From Siphonodentalium dalli (taxonomy: Eukaryota > Mollusca > Scaphopoda > Gadilida > Siphonodentaliidae), in contig CP136069.1 in assembly GCA_032622095.1 (NCBI GenBank), forward strand, positions 31,312,342-31,376,341: a stretch of 64,000 nt of DNA, written 5' to 3'. A program made the position numbers and the translations under genes. Under the pieces are notes generated by a model that did no database searches, was not told the origin of the DNA, and saw nothing but the letters and a program-made list of their open reading frames with translations. Position 1 is the first letter of the stretch. Every line of letters begins with the position of its first letter. Below are positions 9,501 to 21,270 of the stretch, in pieces.

Positions 9501-11914
9501 AACGTGTGATGCGTCGGAAATTCAAACAGCTGAATATTGAAGTGTTTGCAGATGGTCTGGAATCTAACCTTGCCTCGATAATGGATGTTGAATCTTATAA
9601 CGCGTGTGTGACTGCAGAGCTTGACAAGCAAATTCCATTGAAATCGGTACAACTGGGTCGACATCAGAATCCATGGTTTACTGATGAAATTAAATTGGAG
9701 AAGAAACGACGTCGTAAACTATCAGTGAAATACTCCAGACACAGATCTGAGGAAAACAGGAATGAATTAATTGTATGTTCTCAAACTGTTGTAACCATGG
9801 TTAAGTGTGCAAAAAAGTCGCACTTTAAATCATTCTTTATAAATGTAAACCAGAAGCAAATGTATGATGGATTGAAAAGTCTCTCAAAAAGAGAGGAAGT
9901 CCAGCTACCCAAGCATTCGTCACATTTGGAACTTTCTAACGACTTTGTTTATTTCTTTCGTGATAAGATAGATACTATAAGGAAATATTTTAATTTGAAT
10001 ATATGCGCTCAGGATACCGTCGTACCTTCTATGAGAGCGACCATACAAATGCGAGGTGCTGATGTAGCTGTTTCGCTAACGACCATTCAAGTGCGAGATA
10101 CGGACTGCGATACATCGTGGCCGACCATTCGCATGCGAGACCAGATTCAACCCACTCCACCGGCGCCCATTCAGATGCGAGACACGGATTTACAGGCAAC
10201 GGATGCTCGAGTGCGATATGCTAATGCATGTGTTCCACCAGCGACCATTCGGATGCGAGACACGAGATGTTCAGTTATTGAGTTTTCAGAATTCCACCTT
10301 GTTCACGAGAGTGATGTCGAAACGTTCATGTTAAGCATGAAAAGCAAATCATGCCTATTAGATCCTGTTCCAACTAAATTTCTCAAATGTGAATCCGTGA
10401 GAATTCAAGCCGTTACAATTTTTACTAAGGTGATAAACAATTCTTTGATGGATGGTATTGTTCCTGGTATCATGAAAAATGCAGTTGTTACACCGATTCT
10501 TAAAAAGGCTTCTTTGGATCGAGATGTTCTTAAAAACTATAGGCCTGTATCCAACTTGTCATTTATATCGAAAGTTTTAGAGAAAGTAGTTAGTCGACAG
10601 CTATTAGACCATGTCAATCGTTATTCTCTTTTCGACAAGTTTCAGTCCGCATACCGGAAACATCACTCGTGTGAGACTGCGCTGACGAAAGTGAAAAATG
10701 ATATTGACCTGTCCTTGGATCGTGGCAACTGTGTGCTTCTTCTGATGCTTGACTTAAGTGCGGCATTTGACACTTGCGATCATACCATTTTATTAGGACG
10801 GCTTCGTAGTGATATTCGAGTGAGCAACATCGCACTCGAATGGTTTAAATCATACCTTACTAACAGGAAACAACAGGTACTTATTGGCGAGACTCTCTCA
10901 GAGCAAGTATGCCTGGATGTTGGTGTCCCTCAGGGATCCATATTAGGGCCTCTGCTGTTTTTGATTTATACTCTGCCTTTGGGACGTATTCTAGAAAAAT
11001 ATGCAGTCAAATATCATCTCTACGCCGACGACACTCAGGTGTATTTAGAATTTTCTAGAAAGGATTTAAATTCGTATCATCAAGCTAAAAAACATCTCGA
11101 GGACTGCTATGTCGATATCAAAAACTGGATGTTGGAAAACAAACTCAAACTTAACGACGACAAGTCAGAATTTCTCGTTATTGGGTCAAAATATTCACTG
11201 AGTGCCCTTTCGCAATTTGTCAACAACAACGACGAGTGCCGTTTCGATATACACCTGGGCCAAAGTGTGATAACATCATGCATAGATCTACGCAATCTTG
11301 GAGCCCATTTTGACTCAACGATGTCCATGGACAAAATGGTTTCGAACTTGATCCGAGTTTGTTATTACCACCTTCGCTGCCTCCGACGCATTCGAGGATA
11401 CTTAAGTGATGATGTCATGAAGCATGCAGTTATCTCACTTGTATTGTCTCGGATCGATAATTTAAACACTGTTTTGACGAACATCACGCAAGAGAATATT
11501 CGGCGTATTGATCTTGTGATAAATAGCTGCGCCCGATTGATAAAAAATGTCGCCAAATTCGACCATATCACACAGACGCTAATACAGGAGCACATTATGA
11601 CATTCGAATTCAGACTTAAGTTCAAATGTGCGGTGACTATATACAAATCATTGAGAAAGACAACGCCTGAGTACATATCTGATATGTTTGTCCTAAAATC
11701 CGGCAGAGTTACGCGTTCAACGACAAGCGGTTTAGACATTAGGACAATAGCGAAACCCAACGTGAATTACGGTAAAAAATGTTTTCAGGAATTGGCTACG
11801 CAGGTATGGAACGGTCTGCCACAAACTGTTCGACGATGTTCTACATTGAAGGATTTCAAAACCGATCTCAAAACTTTACTTTTTAGACAATGTTTCCCGC
11901 AAGTTAATCGTTAA
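9501..11914 (+). CDS. LINE ORF2 remnant: reverse transcriptase without endonuclease
   Basis: About 804 codons run without a stop to TAA at 11912-11914. Residues that follow the endonuclease in related LINEs are present (RRKFKQLNIEVF, NPWFTDEIKLEKKRRRK). The RT fingers and palm follow with all catalytic Asp residues, and the C-terminal region ends FRQCFPQVNR. The frame contains a 42-bp repeat array at 10037-10262. It may not be expressed, because the element's promoter end is missing. Confidence 0.8.
10037..10262 (+). repeat. 42-bp tandem repeat inside the LINE frame
   Basis: ACCATTC..ATGCGAG recurs with starts near 10040, 10082, 10124, 10166, a decayed copy near 10205, and 10244. The first four are exactly 42 bp apart, so the frame is kept and each unit encodes 14 residues beginning T-I-(Q/R)-(M/V)-R-D. 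Confidence 0.8.
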
Positions 11915-12055
11915 GTTTAAATCTAGTTCTTAGTCATCATCTTAACTTCCTTTACCTTATTACTATGCTTTTTAAATTTTACATTTCAATGTTATTTTTG
12001 TCTCGCTTTGTTGTAAAGCGCATTGAAACTTTATTGTATAATGCGTTTTTAAATG

Positions 12056-12093
<38 letters not shown>

Positions 12094-12221
12094 CAAATAT
12101 TTTTTATGCATCTTTAATCTTGACACTGAATGAATTAAATAGAGAGTAATCAATTTGATTTGATGACAATGTGACAACATGCCTGTTTTTTCATAATTTT
12201 TCGTGCCATCACACTCACTCG

Positions 12222-12621
12222 TTAACCCTTTACCCAACAAACTGGCCAAAACCGGCCAAATAAAGCTTCAACAGCCTAAAATATCTTCGGTCTGTCTCAA
12301 TAGAACCATACAAATAAGGATATCATTGGAACCGGCTCATTGACCACATTGTGATGGTTACAGTTATACCCTGTGCCAATGCATTCTCTTATATATGCGA
12401 GTCGACCATAGGTCGCCTCGCATATATAAGAGAATGCATTGGCCTAAAAAAAATCTTTTTTTAACACTTTTTACCATTTTGTCTTACATTCTTTAACAAT
12501 TTTATAATTTTTAATGTGTTAAGCCAATGCATTCTCTTATATATGCGAGGCGACCTATGGTCGACTCGCATATATAAGAGAATGCATTGGCACAGGGCCC
12601 TTCTGTTGGGTAAAGGGTTAA
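12222..12621. mobile_element. TTAA-A (A1), reference copy
   Basis: Begins TTAACCCTTTACCCAACA and ends with its inverse, TTAA on both sides. Order: terminal repeat, unique arm (AAAGCTTCAACAGCC, TTGACCACATTGTGA), hairpin 1 at about 12375-12446, AT-rich centre, hairpin 2 at about 12524-12591 in mirrored orientation, short right arm. No coding capacity. TTAA target with CCC ends points to piggyBac-type mobilisation. Confidence 0.8.
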
Positions 12622-13285
12622 TGTCGAGGAGGTGTACAGCTGATACCATGTGTTCACAACGAATGCCTCTTTCTGAATTGTTTGTGAACATCATTTGTCG
12701 ATATCAGTAAATGCAAAATCAAATTTCATCACTTTATCACAATATTGTTTGATTCGATGATTGCATGAAATAATTCACGAAGTGAGCCAGGCCTGGTATT
12801 ACCTATAGGACCAGCTCCCCGAGTGAATTATGTCATGTAGTCATGGAAACCAATTGATTATTCTGTTTATTACACACTTTCCATCACTAAAAGGCGCTCA
12901 TTATACAGATAATATGTGACAAAATAGTCACCGATCAGCTGATCGCGTGCGCTCATCAGGGCCGTAATTCACAGGTGTGACATTATCACTTTTAATTCAC
13001 CGAGAAATCCCTATAAATCACGGCTAAGTGTGTAATAAAGTATGTTATTTTTAATTTATTTTTCACGGGCAAATTCTGTTTCAAGAACATTTTAATAGTA
13101 ATACACTTCTTTGGTTCTATAGTAAGTTATTTTGAAATCGTACCTACTATAATTTTGGGAGCATATTAGTATCATCATGTTATCAGGAGTATATCATCAT
13201 GTTATCAGGAGTATATCATCATGTTATCAGGAGTATGGCATTTATTGGTTTGTGAAGTATTATTATTATTTTTTTCTGCTTTCAG
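12622..13285. other. Intron sequence; 22-bp triplication
   Basis: Mostly unique sequence of the last intron of gene 1. Three copies of ATCATCATGTTATCAGGAGT (plus AT) lie at 13170-13236, just before the last acceptor. Confidence 0.6.
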
Positions 13286-13376
13286 AATGTATGAGCTGCA
13301 GGAACAACTACGTGAAAATGAGGTGAGGCAGCAGGAGATTGACAGACAGTTGCAGAGTCTGGATAACTTTTCCTGA
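13286..13376 (+). CDS. Gene 1, last coding exon
   Basis: The acceptor is TTCTGCTTTCAG. The first base completes TC|A (Ser), then the frame reads MYELQEQLRENEVRQQEID, a Gln/Glu-rich helix, and ends LQSLDNFS with TGA at 13374-13376. The phase match with the exon 4 kb upstream, across an intron holding a LINE, shows that the gene still reads through. The protein therefore ends in a short coiled coil. Confidence 0.75.
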
Positions 13377-13419
13377 CAGAAAACAAGAACATTTAGTGGT
13401 TATTTGTTGTAAGGCCTAA

Positions 13420-13425
13420 ATTAAA
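13420..13425 (+). promoter_or_regulatory. Possible poly(A) signal of gene 1
   Basis: ATTAAA lies 44 bases after the stop codon. A canonical AATAAA at 13568-13573 lies farther on, inside a family B element, and could be an alternative signal supplied by the transposon. Neither is proven. Confidence 0.3.
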
Positions 13426-13487
13426 AATAGTTGTGTTTCCACTAACCAACAGCCTCTGAGACGGAGAGTCACCCACCTATCTGGACA

Positions 13488-13716
13488 ATTTTGCAAAAAC
13501 CCTGTGCTAATGCATTCTCTTATATATGCGAATCTCACATAGGGAGCCTCGCATATATAAGAGTATCAATAAAGAAATATTTACCTTGACCTTATAAGCC
13601 AGTGCATTCTCTTATATATGTAAGGCTCCCTATGGGAGACTCGCATATATAAGGGAATGCACTGGAACAGGATATTTAATGCTGCACCAGCACAGCTCCC
13701 ATCATCAAAGGGTTAA
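13488..13716. mobile_element. TTAA-B (B3)
   Basis: Both hairpins and the right end (CAGCTCCCATCATCAAAGGGTTAA, read in two parts) remain; the left end is truncated at TTTTGCAAAAACCC. It supplies an AATAAA 190 bases downstream of the gene 1 stop. Confidence 0.65.
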
Positions 13717-13809
13717 TGTGTCCGAGGAAATAATTATATCCGCTACATTATATCCAAGGAAATAATTATATCTGATATTTTGCCATTGATTTTCAAAATG
13801 CTAATGTAT

Positions 13810-14044
13810 TTAAACCTTTCTATACTAAATGGATTCTCCCACTAAGTTATAAAGTATACATTGGAATGGCCTATTATTGATTTGGAGGGATGTCCAGGTA
13901 ATGTAAGCAGATGACAGATTACACAAGTGTAGAAGGGGCCCTGTTTATCGGAGGGAAATGTTCAGATAATAAGTTCAACATATGGTCATTTGTTGAACTT
14001 ATTATCTGAACTGTTCTTCAATGAGTATTTAGTAAATAAAGGGT
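13810..14044. mobile_element. TTAA-D (D4)
   Basis: TTAAACCTTTCTATACTAAA at the left, a central palindrome ATAATAAGTTCAACA..TGTTGAACTTATTAT, and a shortened right end near 14044. Confidence 0.65.
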
Positions 14045-14387
14045 ACTGTAGTGCAGTCTGGCAATGGCAAAAAACTTTGTTTCACAGAACCTTTCTCCTG
14101 ACCTGCTGACCAATGAAATTTTCGACATGTTAGGGAAACACATCTACTTTTTAGGCCTTTTAAGCATAGAAAACTGCTAGCATCAAGTTGATGCCACATA
14201 GCTATGAAAAGGTCAGGCACGTCCAGGATTTAACTATGATAGTTGAATATGGGTCTTGTCGTTCTGTGAATTCAATAAATAATGTTTCACAAAATAATTC
14301 AAAAATCAGTGTCCCATTAATTCGGTTCCATGTTTGGTTTTGTGACGAAATAACATGTTTCGATCCATGCAAATGATTTATCACTGT

Positions 14388-14644
14388 CAAGCCTTGAAAT
14401 AGTGTGTCTGTCATTTGCAGAATGAGGTCCCCAGAGGGTGAATTTAGTGATGCTACCCCGCATAGCGGGCTAGCATCACCAAATTCACCCTCTGGGGACC
14501 TCATTCTGCTTACACCTCGGCAGAATGAGGTTCCCAGAGGGTGAATTTGGTGATGCTAGCCCGCTATGCGGGGTAGCATCACTAAATAATTCACCCTCTG
14601 GGGACCTCATTCTGCAAATGACAGACACACTATTTCAAGGCTTG
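14388..14644. mobile_element. hAT-like E2
   Basis: Ends CAAGCCTTGAAATAGTG and inverse. TTTATCAC stands at 14377-14384 and 14645-14652, an exact 8-bp match, with three extra bases (TGT) before the left end. Confidence 0.75.
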
Positions 14645-14830
14645 TTTATCACCATGGCACATACTAAAGAATTCAGTTAACATTCAATTGGTTTAAATAT
14701 TGTTATGAAGAAGCGATTGAGTCGTCATTGTATAGAAAGGCATACTTGTATCATTATAAATAAAATAAGCTGGAACAAAAAGGTTGCAAAACTAATTTTA
14801 TCTGGAGACTGTTCAATTGCTGCAATATTG

Positions 14831-15094
14831 TTAACCCTTTCATGATGGGAGCTGTGCTGGTGCAGCATTAAATATCCTGTGCCAGTGCATTCCTTTATAT
14901 ATGCGACTCTCCCATTGGGAGCCTCGTGTATATAAGAGAATGCACTGGCTAATAAGATCAAGGTAAATATTGTTAGATCAATGTATTCTCTTATATATGC
15001 AAGACTCGCTCCTACGGGAGATTCGCATAGATAAGAGAATGCATTGGCACAGGGTTTTTGCTAATTTTTAGAAGCTCCAGTCATGGAAGAGTTA
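14831..15094. mobile_element. TTAA-B (B4)
   Basis: Complete at the left (TTAACCCTTTCATGATGGGA), both hairpins present, right end decayed to GGAAGAGTTAG. Confidence 0.75.
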
Positions 15095-15980
15095 GTGCAA
15101 TTTGGCTCTGCACTGTAATACCGATCTCAATGTTTGCACAAAACACTGCAAAAGAGGGAAATAGTGGATTTGGCACTGTTTATTTTAACTATAATAGTTG
15201 AATCCAGGATGTGCCTGAGCTGATAAACAATGAAACAAAATCACGGACATGAGAGAAAGCCTGATTAATTCATGTCATGACAGTAGCATTATGAAAAACA
15301 GCATTTACTCTTTAAAGATGCATTCAGGGTTCCAGACCTCCAGTTACAACAACAACCAAAAATCACATATTTTTCTACTTCTTTCTGTTGTAAATTTTTT
15401 GAAAACTGAATATGACATATAAACTAGTCATATAATACAACATAATATAATTTTTGTCATTGAAAAATTAAATTAAAGAAATGTGAAACACTCCGGTCAT
15501 CGAATAGCAATGCAGATTAATCTTGCCTTAAGTAGTTATTTTTACAAATATTAATCCAAATTGATAACACACATTTTCATTCTTATTTATTAATAAAATG
15601 TAATGACTCACGATGACGAAATCATTTGCATTAGTTTATCACTGATAGCTGCGTCCAGAATCATGATGTAAATATTTACAATTCAACGATGTTTTCTATG
15701 GAGTGGTATGGTTGATTTCTTTGATATTTTCGGCGATGTTAGTAGAATGCTATATTCCCCCAGTTGGCATAACACCTGAGTCCTAACTTATCAGTGTCAC
15801 GCACCCAACAAGTCCATAATATGTCTTCAAATTGAATAAATAATTGTGTGTGTCCCTCCAAAGCATCAAAACAATATGAAATAAATGCATAGAAAATTCA
15901 ATATCAAATAAAATGGCATTTTTCTAGTGGAACTTCTTGTTTCTTACAGTAGAATCTAAATAAAAAGTAAAATCAATTCC
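15095..15980. other. Intergenic, no recognised element
   Basis: AT-rich sequence without an open frame, splice pattern or repeat family that I could support. Confidence 0.4.
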
Positions 15981-16239
15981 TTAACCCTTTCAAGGCGGGA
16001 GCTGCAATGGCATATCCTTAATGATGTGCCAGTGCATTTTCTTATATATGTGAGTCTCCCATAGGGAGCCTTGCATACATAAGACGATGCACTGGCTTAC
16101 AAGGTCAAGGTAAATAATGTTAGGCCAATGTATTCTCTTATATATGCGAATCTCCCTATGGGAGACTCGCATATATAAGAGAATGCAATGGCACAGGGTT
16201 TTCGCAAAATTTCAGGAAGCTCCAGTCATGGGGTGTTAA
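15981..16239. mobile_element. TTAA-B (B5)
   Basis: TTAACCCTTTCAAGGCGGGA to CATGGGGTGTTAA; both hairpins are mirrored with TAT/ATA loops. Confidence 0.75.
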
Positions 16240-16789
16240 ATATTAGCCTGGAAACCTGGATACATCTTTATATGTTTTGAGATCTGATTTGCATTTATAA
16301 TTTTATATGTATTTGCTACTTTCTTAAATCATCTCTCATTCTCCAAAACATTTCAAATTCACTTATCATATCACAAACTTACTCTCAATCCTGGCCTGGT
16401 ATAATCTGCTGTACAGGCCCCTGGGGAAAGAGTACCAAATATACCAATATTTACTGTATGAAAGACAATGCTCAACAGTCCGATTTTTGGCAAAAATACA
16501 TGTTACACACCAACCTCCCAAATCTGCTCATTGCTTTTTGCTTGCGAGTTTGGTATAGTAGAAAAGTTAGCACAACACTACACCTTATAGTACACCTCTC
16601 TCGACCAATCAGAAGGCGCCATTTCTGATTGAGGTGAAATATTAGTATATTCGGTATTTTTTCCCCAGGTGCCTGTGATTTGTAGCTCATTTTCGTTGTT
16701 AGATGTTCATGTACATGAAACCATTGTCGATTTGAACAGTATTATTTAACCACAACTGTGATATTTGTTTCACCGCTGCTATATGATTC

Positions 16790-17240
16790 CAAGCCTGAAA
16801 ATAGTGTGTATGACATTTGCAGAATGAAGTCCCCAGAGGGTGAATTTAGTGATGCTGCCCTGCTACAATAGGCTAGTATCACCGAATTCACCCTCTGGGG
16901 ACCTCATTCTATTTTGGCCTCATCTTCCGGGAAGTATCTATGGTCTCAAATTAACATTGTTTTTAGTTACTTTTTCATCTCAGTTCTGTTTCCATATCCC
17001 CTAATTTGCAGAATATAAATTGCATAAATGAGGTGACTAATGGGTGAACATCACCAACTTCAACTGGGGAACCTCAATCTGATCCTAGGTCTCCCATAGC
17101 AGTTGAGGTCTCAGCAGAATGAGGTTCACAGTCTCCCAGGGGGTGAATTTGGTGACGCTAACCCACCTTGTGGGATAGCGTCACTTATTTCACCCTCTGG
17201 GGACTCATTCTGCAAATGTCAGACAATGTTTCCAGCCTTG
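16790..17240. mobile_element. hAT-like E3, long form
   Basis: CAAGCCTGAAAATAGTGT to the inverse. Flanks TATGATTC (16782-16789) and TCTGATTC (17241-17248) match at 7 of 8. The long form has extra sequence between the GAATGAGG hairpins. Confidence 0.75.
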
Positions 17241-17581
17241 TCTGATTCAACAAAGCTGCTTGGAACATACACTCTGTAATGATCTGCTATTGTGTATTCT
17301 AGTATCCATTCCATATTTGTTTGATTCCATTATATTAAATTATATGATTCCATTTTTTGTTTGCTTGTCCTTCGTTACCCATGAATAAACATACAAATTT
17401 TTGATGAACAGGAAAACAAAGAATGTGATGGTTTGTGGAATTTTCAGTCCACTTTCTTTATGGAATTGGAACAAAACTCAAGAACTCTACCTGCATGCTA
17501 GGAACTCCCTACAAAAAATGAAATAGATTTCCTTTTTGATGAACTTAAAAATAAGTCATGCTCAAATGTCAAAACTATCGG

Positions 17582-18008
17582 TTGAAGGTTAATTTTCGAA
17601 TCACAGATCACATTATATATAACATATTCCATGTTATATACCATTTGAAAGAGGAAGCGCCAAAACATTGTATTATTAACTGATCCGGTCAAATAAACTG
17701 GGAACATGTTGTTTTTGTCGAGGTACCATGGTGTGTCCTGTATTTAATTTTGATCCGGACTGTACTATAAAGTCTATTATACTCAATGAAAGAGGAATAA
17801 CTCTATCTCTTAGTTTGAATTCTGATGCATTCTGGGCTGACAAGGGGGGGGGGAAGTCTTTGAATGAATCTCTATCACTTGGTGGACAGTCCTAGGCCAC
17901 AGCTGCTTCGTATTCTGGTGGAATATATATTTTTTTGGTTCCTCTTCCAAATGGTATATAATATGGAATAATGTTATCTGGGCATTCGGAAATTAAGTGG
18001 GCCTTTAA
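17582..18008. mobile_element. TTAA-G (G1)
   Basis: The right end reads AATTAAGTGGGCCT then TTAA; the left end has lost five bases of the terminal repeat. The arms share CATTTGAAAGAGGAAGC. The unoccupied paralogous site is at about 18463 (finding). Confidence 0.7.
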
Positions 18009-18027
18009 TGACATGTGGCCCTCTCCT

Positions 18028-18151
18028 CAAGCCTTGAAATAGTGTGTGTCATTTTGCAGAATGAGGTCCCCAGTGGGTGAATTTAGTGATGCTACCCCGC
18101 ATAGCGGGCTAGCATCACCAAATTCACCCTCTGGGGACTTCATTCTGCTTG
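18028..18151. mobile_element. hAT-like E4, minimal form
   Basis: A 124-bp element, CAAGCCTTG to GCTTG, holding one GAATGAGG hairpin. Flanks CCTCTCCT (18020-18027) and CCCCTCCT (18152-18159) match at 7 of 8. A paralogous copy without the insertion lies at 18476-18500. Confidence 0.75.
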
Positions 18152-18550
18152 CCCCTCCTTGGTGACTTGGCTCCTATGGCTCCAAAGGGAGTGAACAGTC
18201 TGCAAAGATTGGATAATGACTCTTATTTCCTTTTTGATGAACTTGAAGGTACTCAATCTGATCAGACGGCCCCCATATCATCAAGATACAACAACAACAA
18301 CATTTCTTCAAAATACGCTTTAGTTATCAGAATCGATTAATTGCAACTAAATAATGCTAACCACTGTCAACTGTATCAAATTTCCCAAAATATGTTATTT
18401 ATAAACATTTTGTTCAACGAAATATGGCCAAAAATAAGTCATGCTCAAATGTAAAAATTATTGGTTAACTACTTGTGGCCCTCTCATTGGTGAATTGGTT
18501 CCTATGGCTCCAAAGGGAGTGAGTAGTCTACAAAGATTGAATAATGACTC

Positions 18551-18792
18551 TTAACCCTTCCATGACTGGAGCTTCCCAAAATTTGGTGAAAACCCTGTGC
18601 CAATGCATTATCTTATATATGCGAGTATATAAGAGAATGCATTGACCCAACAATATTTACATTGACCATGTAAGCCAGTGCATTCTCTTATATATGTGAG
18701 GCTCCCTGTGGGAGAATCGCATATATAAGAGAATGAGCTGGCATATGGTATTTAATGCTGCACCAGCACAGCTCCCGTCATGAAAGGGGAAA
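18551..18792. mobile_element. TTAA-B (B6)
   Basis: TTAACCCTTCCATGACTGGA at the left. The left hairpin is internally deleted (GCGAGTATATAAGAG). The right end decayed to AAAGGGGAAAA. Confidence 0.65.
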
Positions 18793-18945
18793 ATGATATG
18801 ACATTCCTCGTCTCCTGCAGGAGGAATTGGCGGTCTCATAGCAGGAATACTGATCCAGTGACTAATCGTTACAATGAGGGCATAGTGACTCCGTTTCTTG
18901 TGACGTTGGGTACATGCAGAACTAAGATGTTTTTCACATTAGTCT

Positions 18946-19205
18946 TTAACCCTTCCATGATTGGAGCTTCCTAAAATTTTGCAAAAACCCTGTGCCAATG
19001 CATTATCTTATATATGCGAATCTCCCATAGGGAGCCTCGCATATATAAGAGAATATATTGGCATAACAATATTTACATTGACCATGTAAGCCAGTGCATT
19101 CTCTTATATATGTGAGGCTCCCTATGTGAGACTCCCATATATAAGAGAATGCACTGGCACATATTTAATGCTGCACCAACGCAGCTCCCATCATGAAAGG
19201 GTTAA
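18946..19205. mobile_element. TTAA-B (B7)
   Basis: Intact ends with TTAA at 18946-18949 and 19202-19205; both hairpins present. Confidence 0.75.
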
Positions 19206-19971
19206 ATCATATGACATTCCGTCGTGTCAGAACTAAAGTGTTCTATCTCCATATTTTCAGTTTTGGGGGAAATCGAGTTTAAAGTTTTTACCCCCCCCCC
19301 CCCTCCCCGGTTCACATGTTCTCATTCTGTTTCGGAAGATAGTACACAGTGGGTATGATAGAATTTGGAGATAGAACAATTTGCATAAAATGTTCCCTTT
19401 TTATTTTTTCGTGCTATAGTCTTTTTGTTTTTTAATCATGTAAACCAAAATCATGCCATTTTCTGTGTTATTTTAACCAAATAATTATCCTAGAATAAGA
19501 TGTTCATACCTAGGAGTGAGAAAGCATTATTTCCAACTAGTCACTTCACTGGAAATCTGACAAGTTCGGGTTCCATTGCTTTCTATTGAAGGTCAGATTT
19601 ACAACATTTTAGCACTGAACTTGATTTAATCACGTGGTACAAAATAAATAGATTCATTGGACCACAGTGGAGATAGAACAAATTCGCACTGTCAAAAAAG
19701 TGAATTTTTGAGATGGAACAGATTTACACAGCCTCTCATTCAAATTTGGTATACGCTGGACACGATTTCTGGTGATTTTCGGACAGGAAATCCCACACCG
19801 AATCGAAAGATACCAATATCTCATTTTCCCGCCAAAACAGTTTAGTTCTGATGCGACAAATTTCCTCATCATCATAGCAGTGACTGCTCATTACAATGAG
19901 GGCATGATGACTCCATTTCTTGTCGTGACATGGGGTTAGATATAGAACTATGATGTTCTTCACGTCAGTCT
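19206..19971. other. Intergenic; C-run
   Basis: Unique AT-rich sequence with C13 at 19291-19303. ACAATGAGGGCAT with flanks at about 19890 resembles 18870, a local duplication. No gene supported. Confidence 0.4.
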
Positions 19972-20227
19972 TTAACCCTTTCATGATGGGAGCTGCCTGG
20001 TGCAGCATTAAATATCCAGTGCATTCACTTATATATGGGATTCCCCCATATGGAGCCTTGCATATATAAGAGAATGCAATGGCTTACAAGTTCAAGGTAA
20101 ATATTGTTATGCCAATATATTCTCTTATATGTGCGAGGTTCCCTGTGGGAGACTCGCATATATAAGAGAATGCATTAGCACAGGGTTTTTGCAAAATTTC
20201 AGGAAGCTCCAGTCACGGAAGGGTTAA
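19972..20227. mobile_element. TTAA-B (B8)
   Basis: Complete element. Its right TTAA (20224-20227) is also the left TTAA of the next element, so the two abut with a single shared target. Confidence 0.75.
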
Positions 20228-20680
20228 CCCTTTACCCAACAGAACGGCCCTGTGCCAATGCATTCTCTTATATATGCGAGTCGACCATAGGTCGCCTCGC
20301 ATATATAAGAGAATGCATTGGCTTAACACATATTAAAAATAATAAAATTGTCAAAGAATGTAGAAAAATATTATAAAAAATGTAAGAAAAAATTATAAAA
20401 TTGTTAAAGAATGTAAGAAAAAATGGTAAAAAGTGTTAAAAAAAGAATTGTTTTAGGCCAATGCATTCTCTTATATAAATGCGAGGTGACCTATGGTCGA
20501 CTCGCATATATAAGAGAATGCATTGGCACAGGGCATAACTGTAACCATCACAATGTGGTCAAGGAGCCGGTTCCAATGATATCCATATTTGTATGGTGTT
20601 GCAGAGACAGACCGAAGATATTTTAGGCTGTTGAAGCTTTATTTGGGCGTTTTTGGCCGTTTTGTTGGGTAAAGGGTTAA
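20224..20680. mobile_element. TTAA-A (A2)
   Basis: Same build as A1 but in the opposite orientation (long arm on the right) and with an expanded AT-rich centre. Confidence 0.8.
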
Positions 20681-20690
20681 ATGAGTTTTC

Positions 20691-21270
20691 TACCCTCATA
20701 ATGGTTCTGTGACTTACGGATTGAACACTACCCTCATAATGGTTCTGTGACTTACGGATTGAACACTATACCCTCATAATGGTTCTGTGACTTACGGATT
20801 GAACACTATACCCTCATAATGGTTCTGTGACTTACGGATTGAACACTATACCCTCATAATGGTTCTGTGACTTACAAATTGAACACTACCCTCATAATGG
20901 TTCTGTGACTTACGGATTGAACACTACCCTCATAATGGTTCTGTGACTTACGGATTGAACACTACCCTCATAATGGTTCTGTGACTTACGGATTGAACAC
21001 TACCCTCATAATGGTTCTGTGACTTACGGATTGAACACTACCCTCATAATGGTTCTGTGACTTACGGATTGAACACTACCCTCATAATGGTTCTGTGACT
21101 TACGGATTGAACACTACCCTCATAATGGTTCTGTGACTTACGGATTGAACACTACCCTCATAATGGTTCTGTGACTTACGGATTGAACACTATACCCTCA
21201 TAATGGTTCTGTGACTTACGGATTGAACACTACCCTCATAATGGTTCTGTGACTTACGGATTGAGCACTA
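20691..21270 (+). repeat. 38/40-bp minisatellite, 15 copies
   Basis: CCCTCATAATGGTTCTGTGA plus CTTACGGATTGAACACTA repeats 15 times. The unit is 38 bp, or 40 bp where TATA replaces TA. The near identity shows recent expansion. Confidence 0.95.

Larger units (their letters stand above)
9501..12093 (+). mobile_element. 5'-truncated non-LTR retrotransposon (CR1/L2-like LINE)
   Basis: The element lies in the last intron of gene 1. An open frame to 11914 encodes a reverse transcriptase. Visible motifs, numbered from the ATG at 9470, are DPVPT at about 298, DLSAAFD (motif A) at 428, GVPQGS (motif B) at 485 and the catalytic YADD at 518. The DPVPT block and the RT style resemble CR1/L2-type LINEs. 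The endonuclease domain that normally precedes this part is absent, so the copy is 5'-truncated and the ATG at 9470 lies in flanking repeat L. A short 3' UTR ends in a (TAA)n tail at 12060-12093. The unbroken frame suggests a fairly recent insertion. Confidence 0.85.

Noticed and set aside
12461-12710. Small proteins containing LLYMRGDLWSTRIYKRMHW and similar
   Set aside because: These frames recur wherever the 67-bp hairpin occurs, on both strands; they are shadows of the transposon hairpin.
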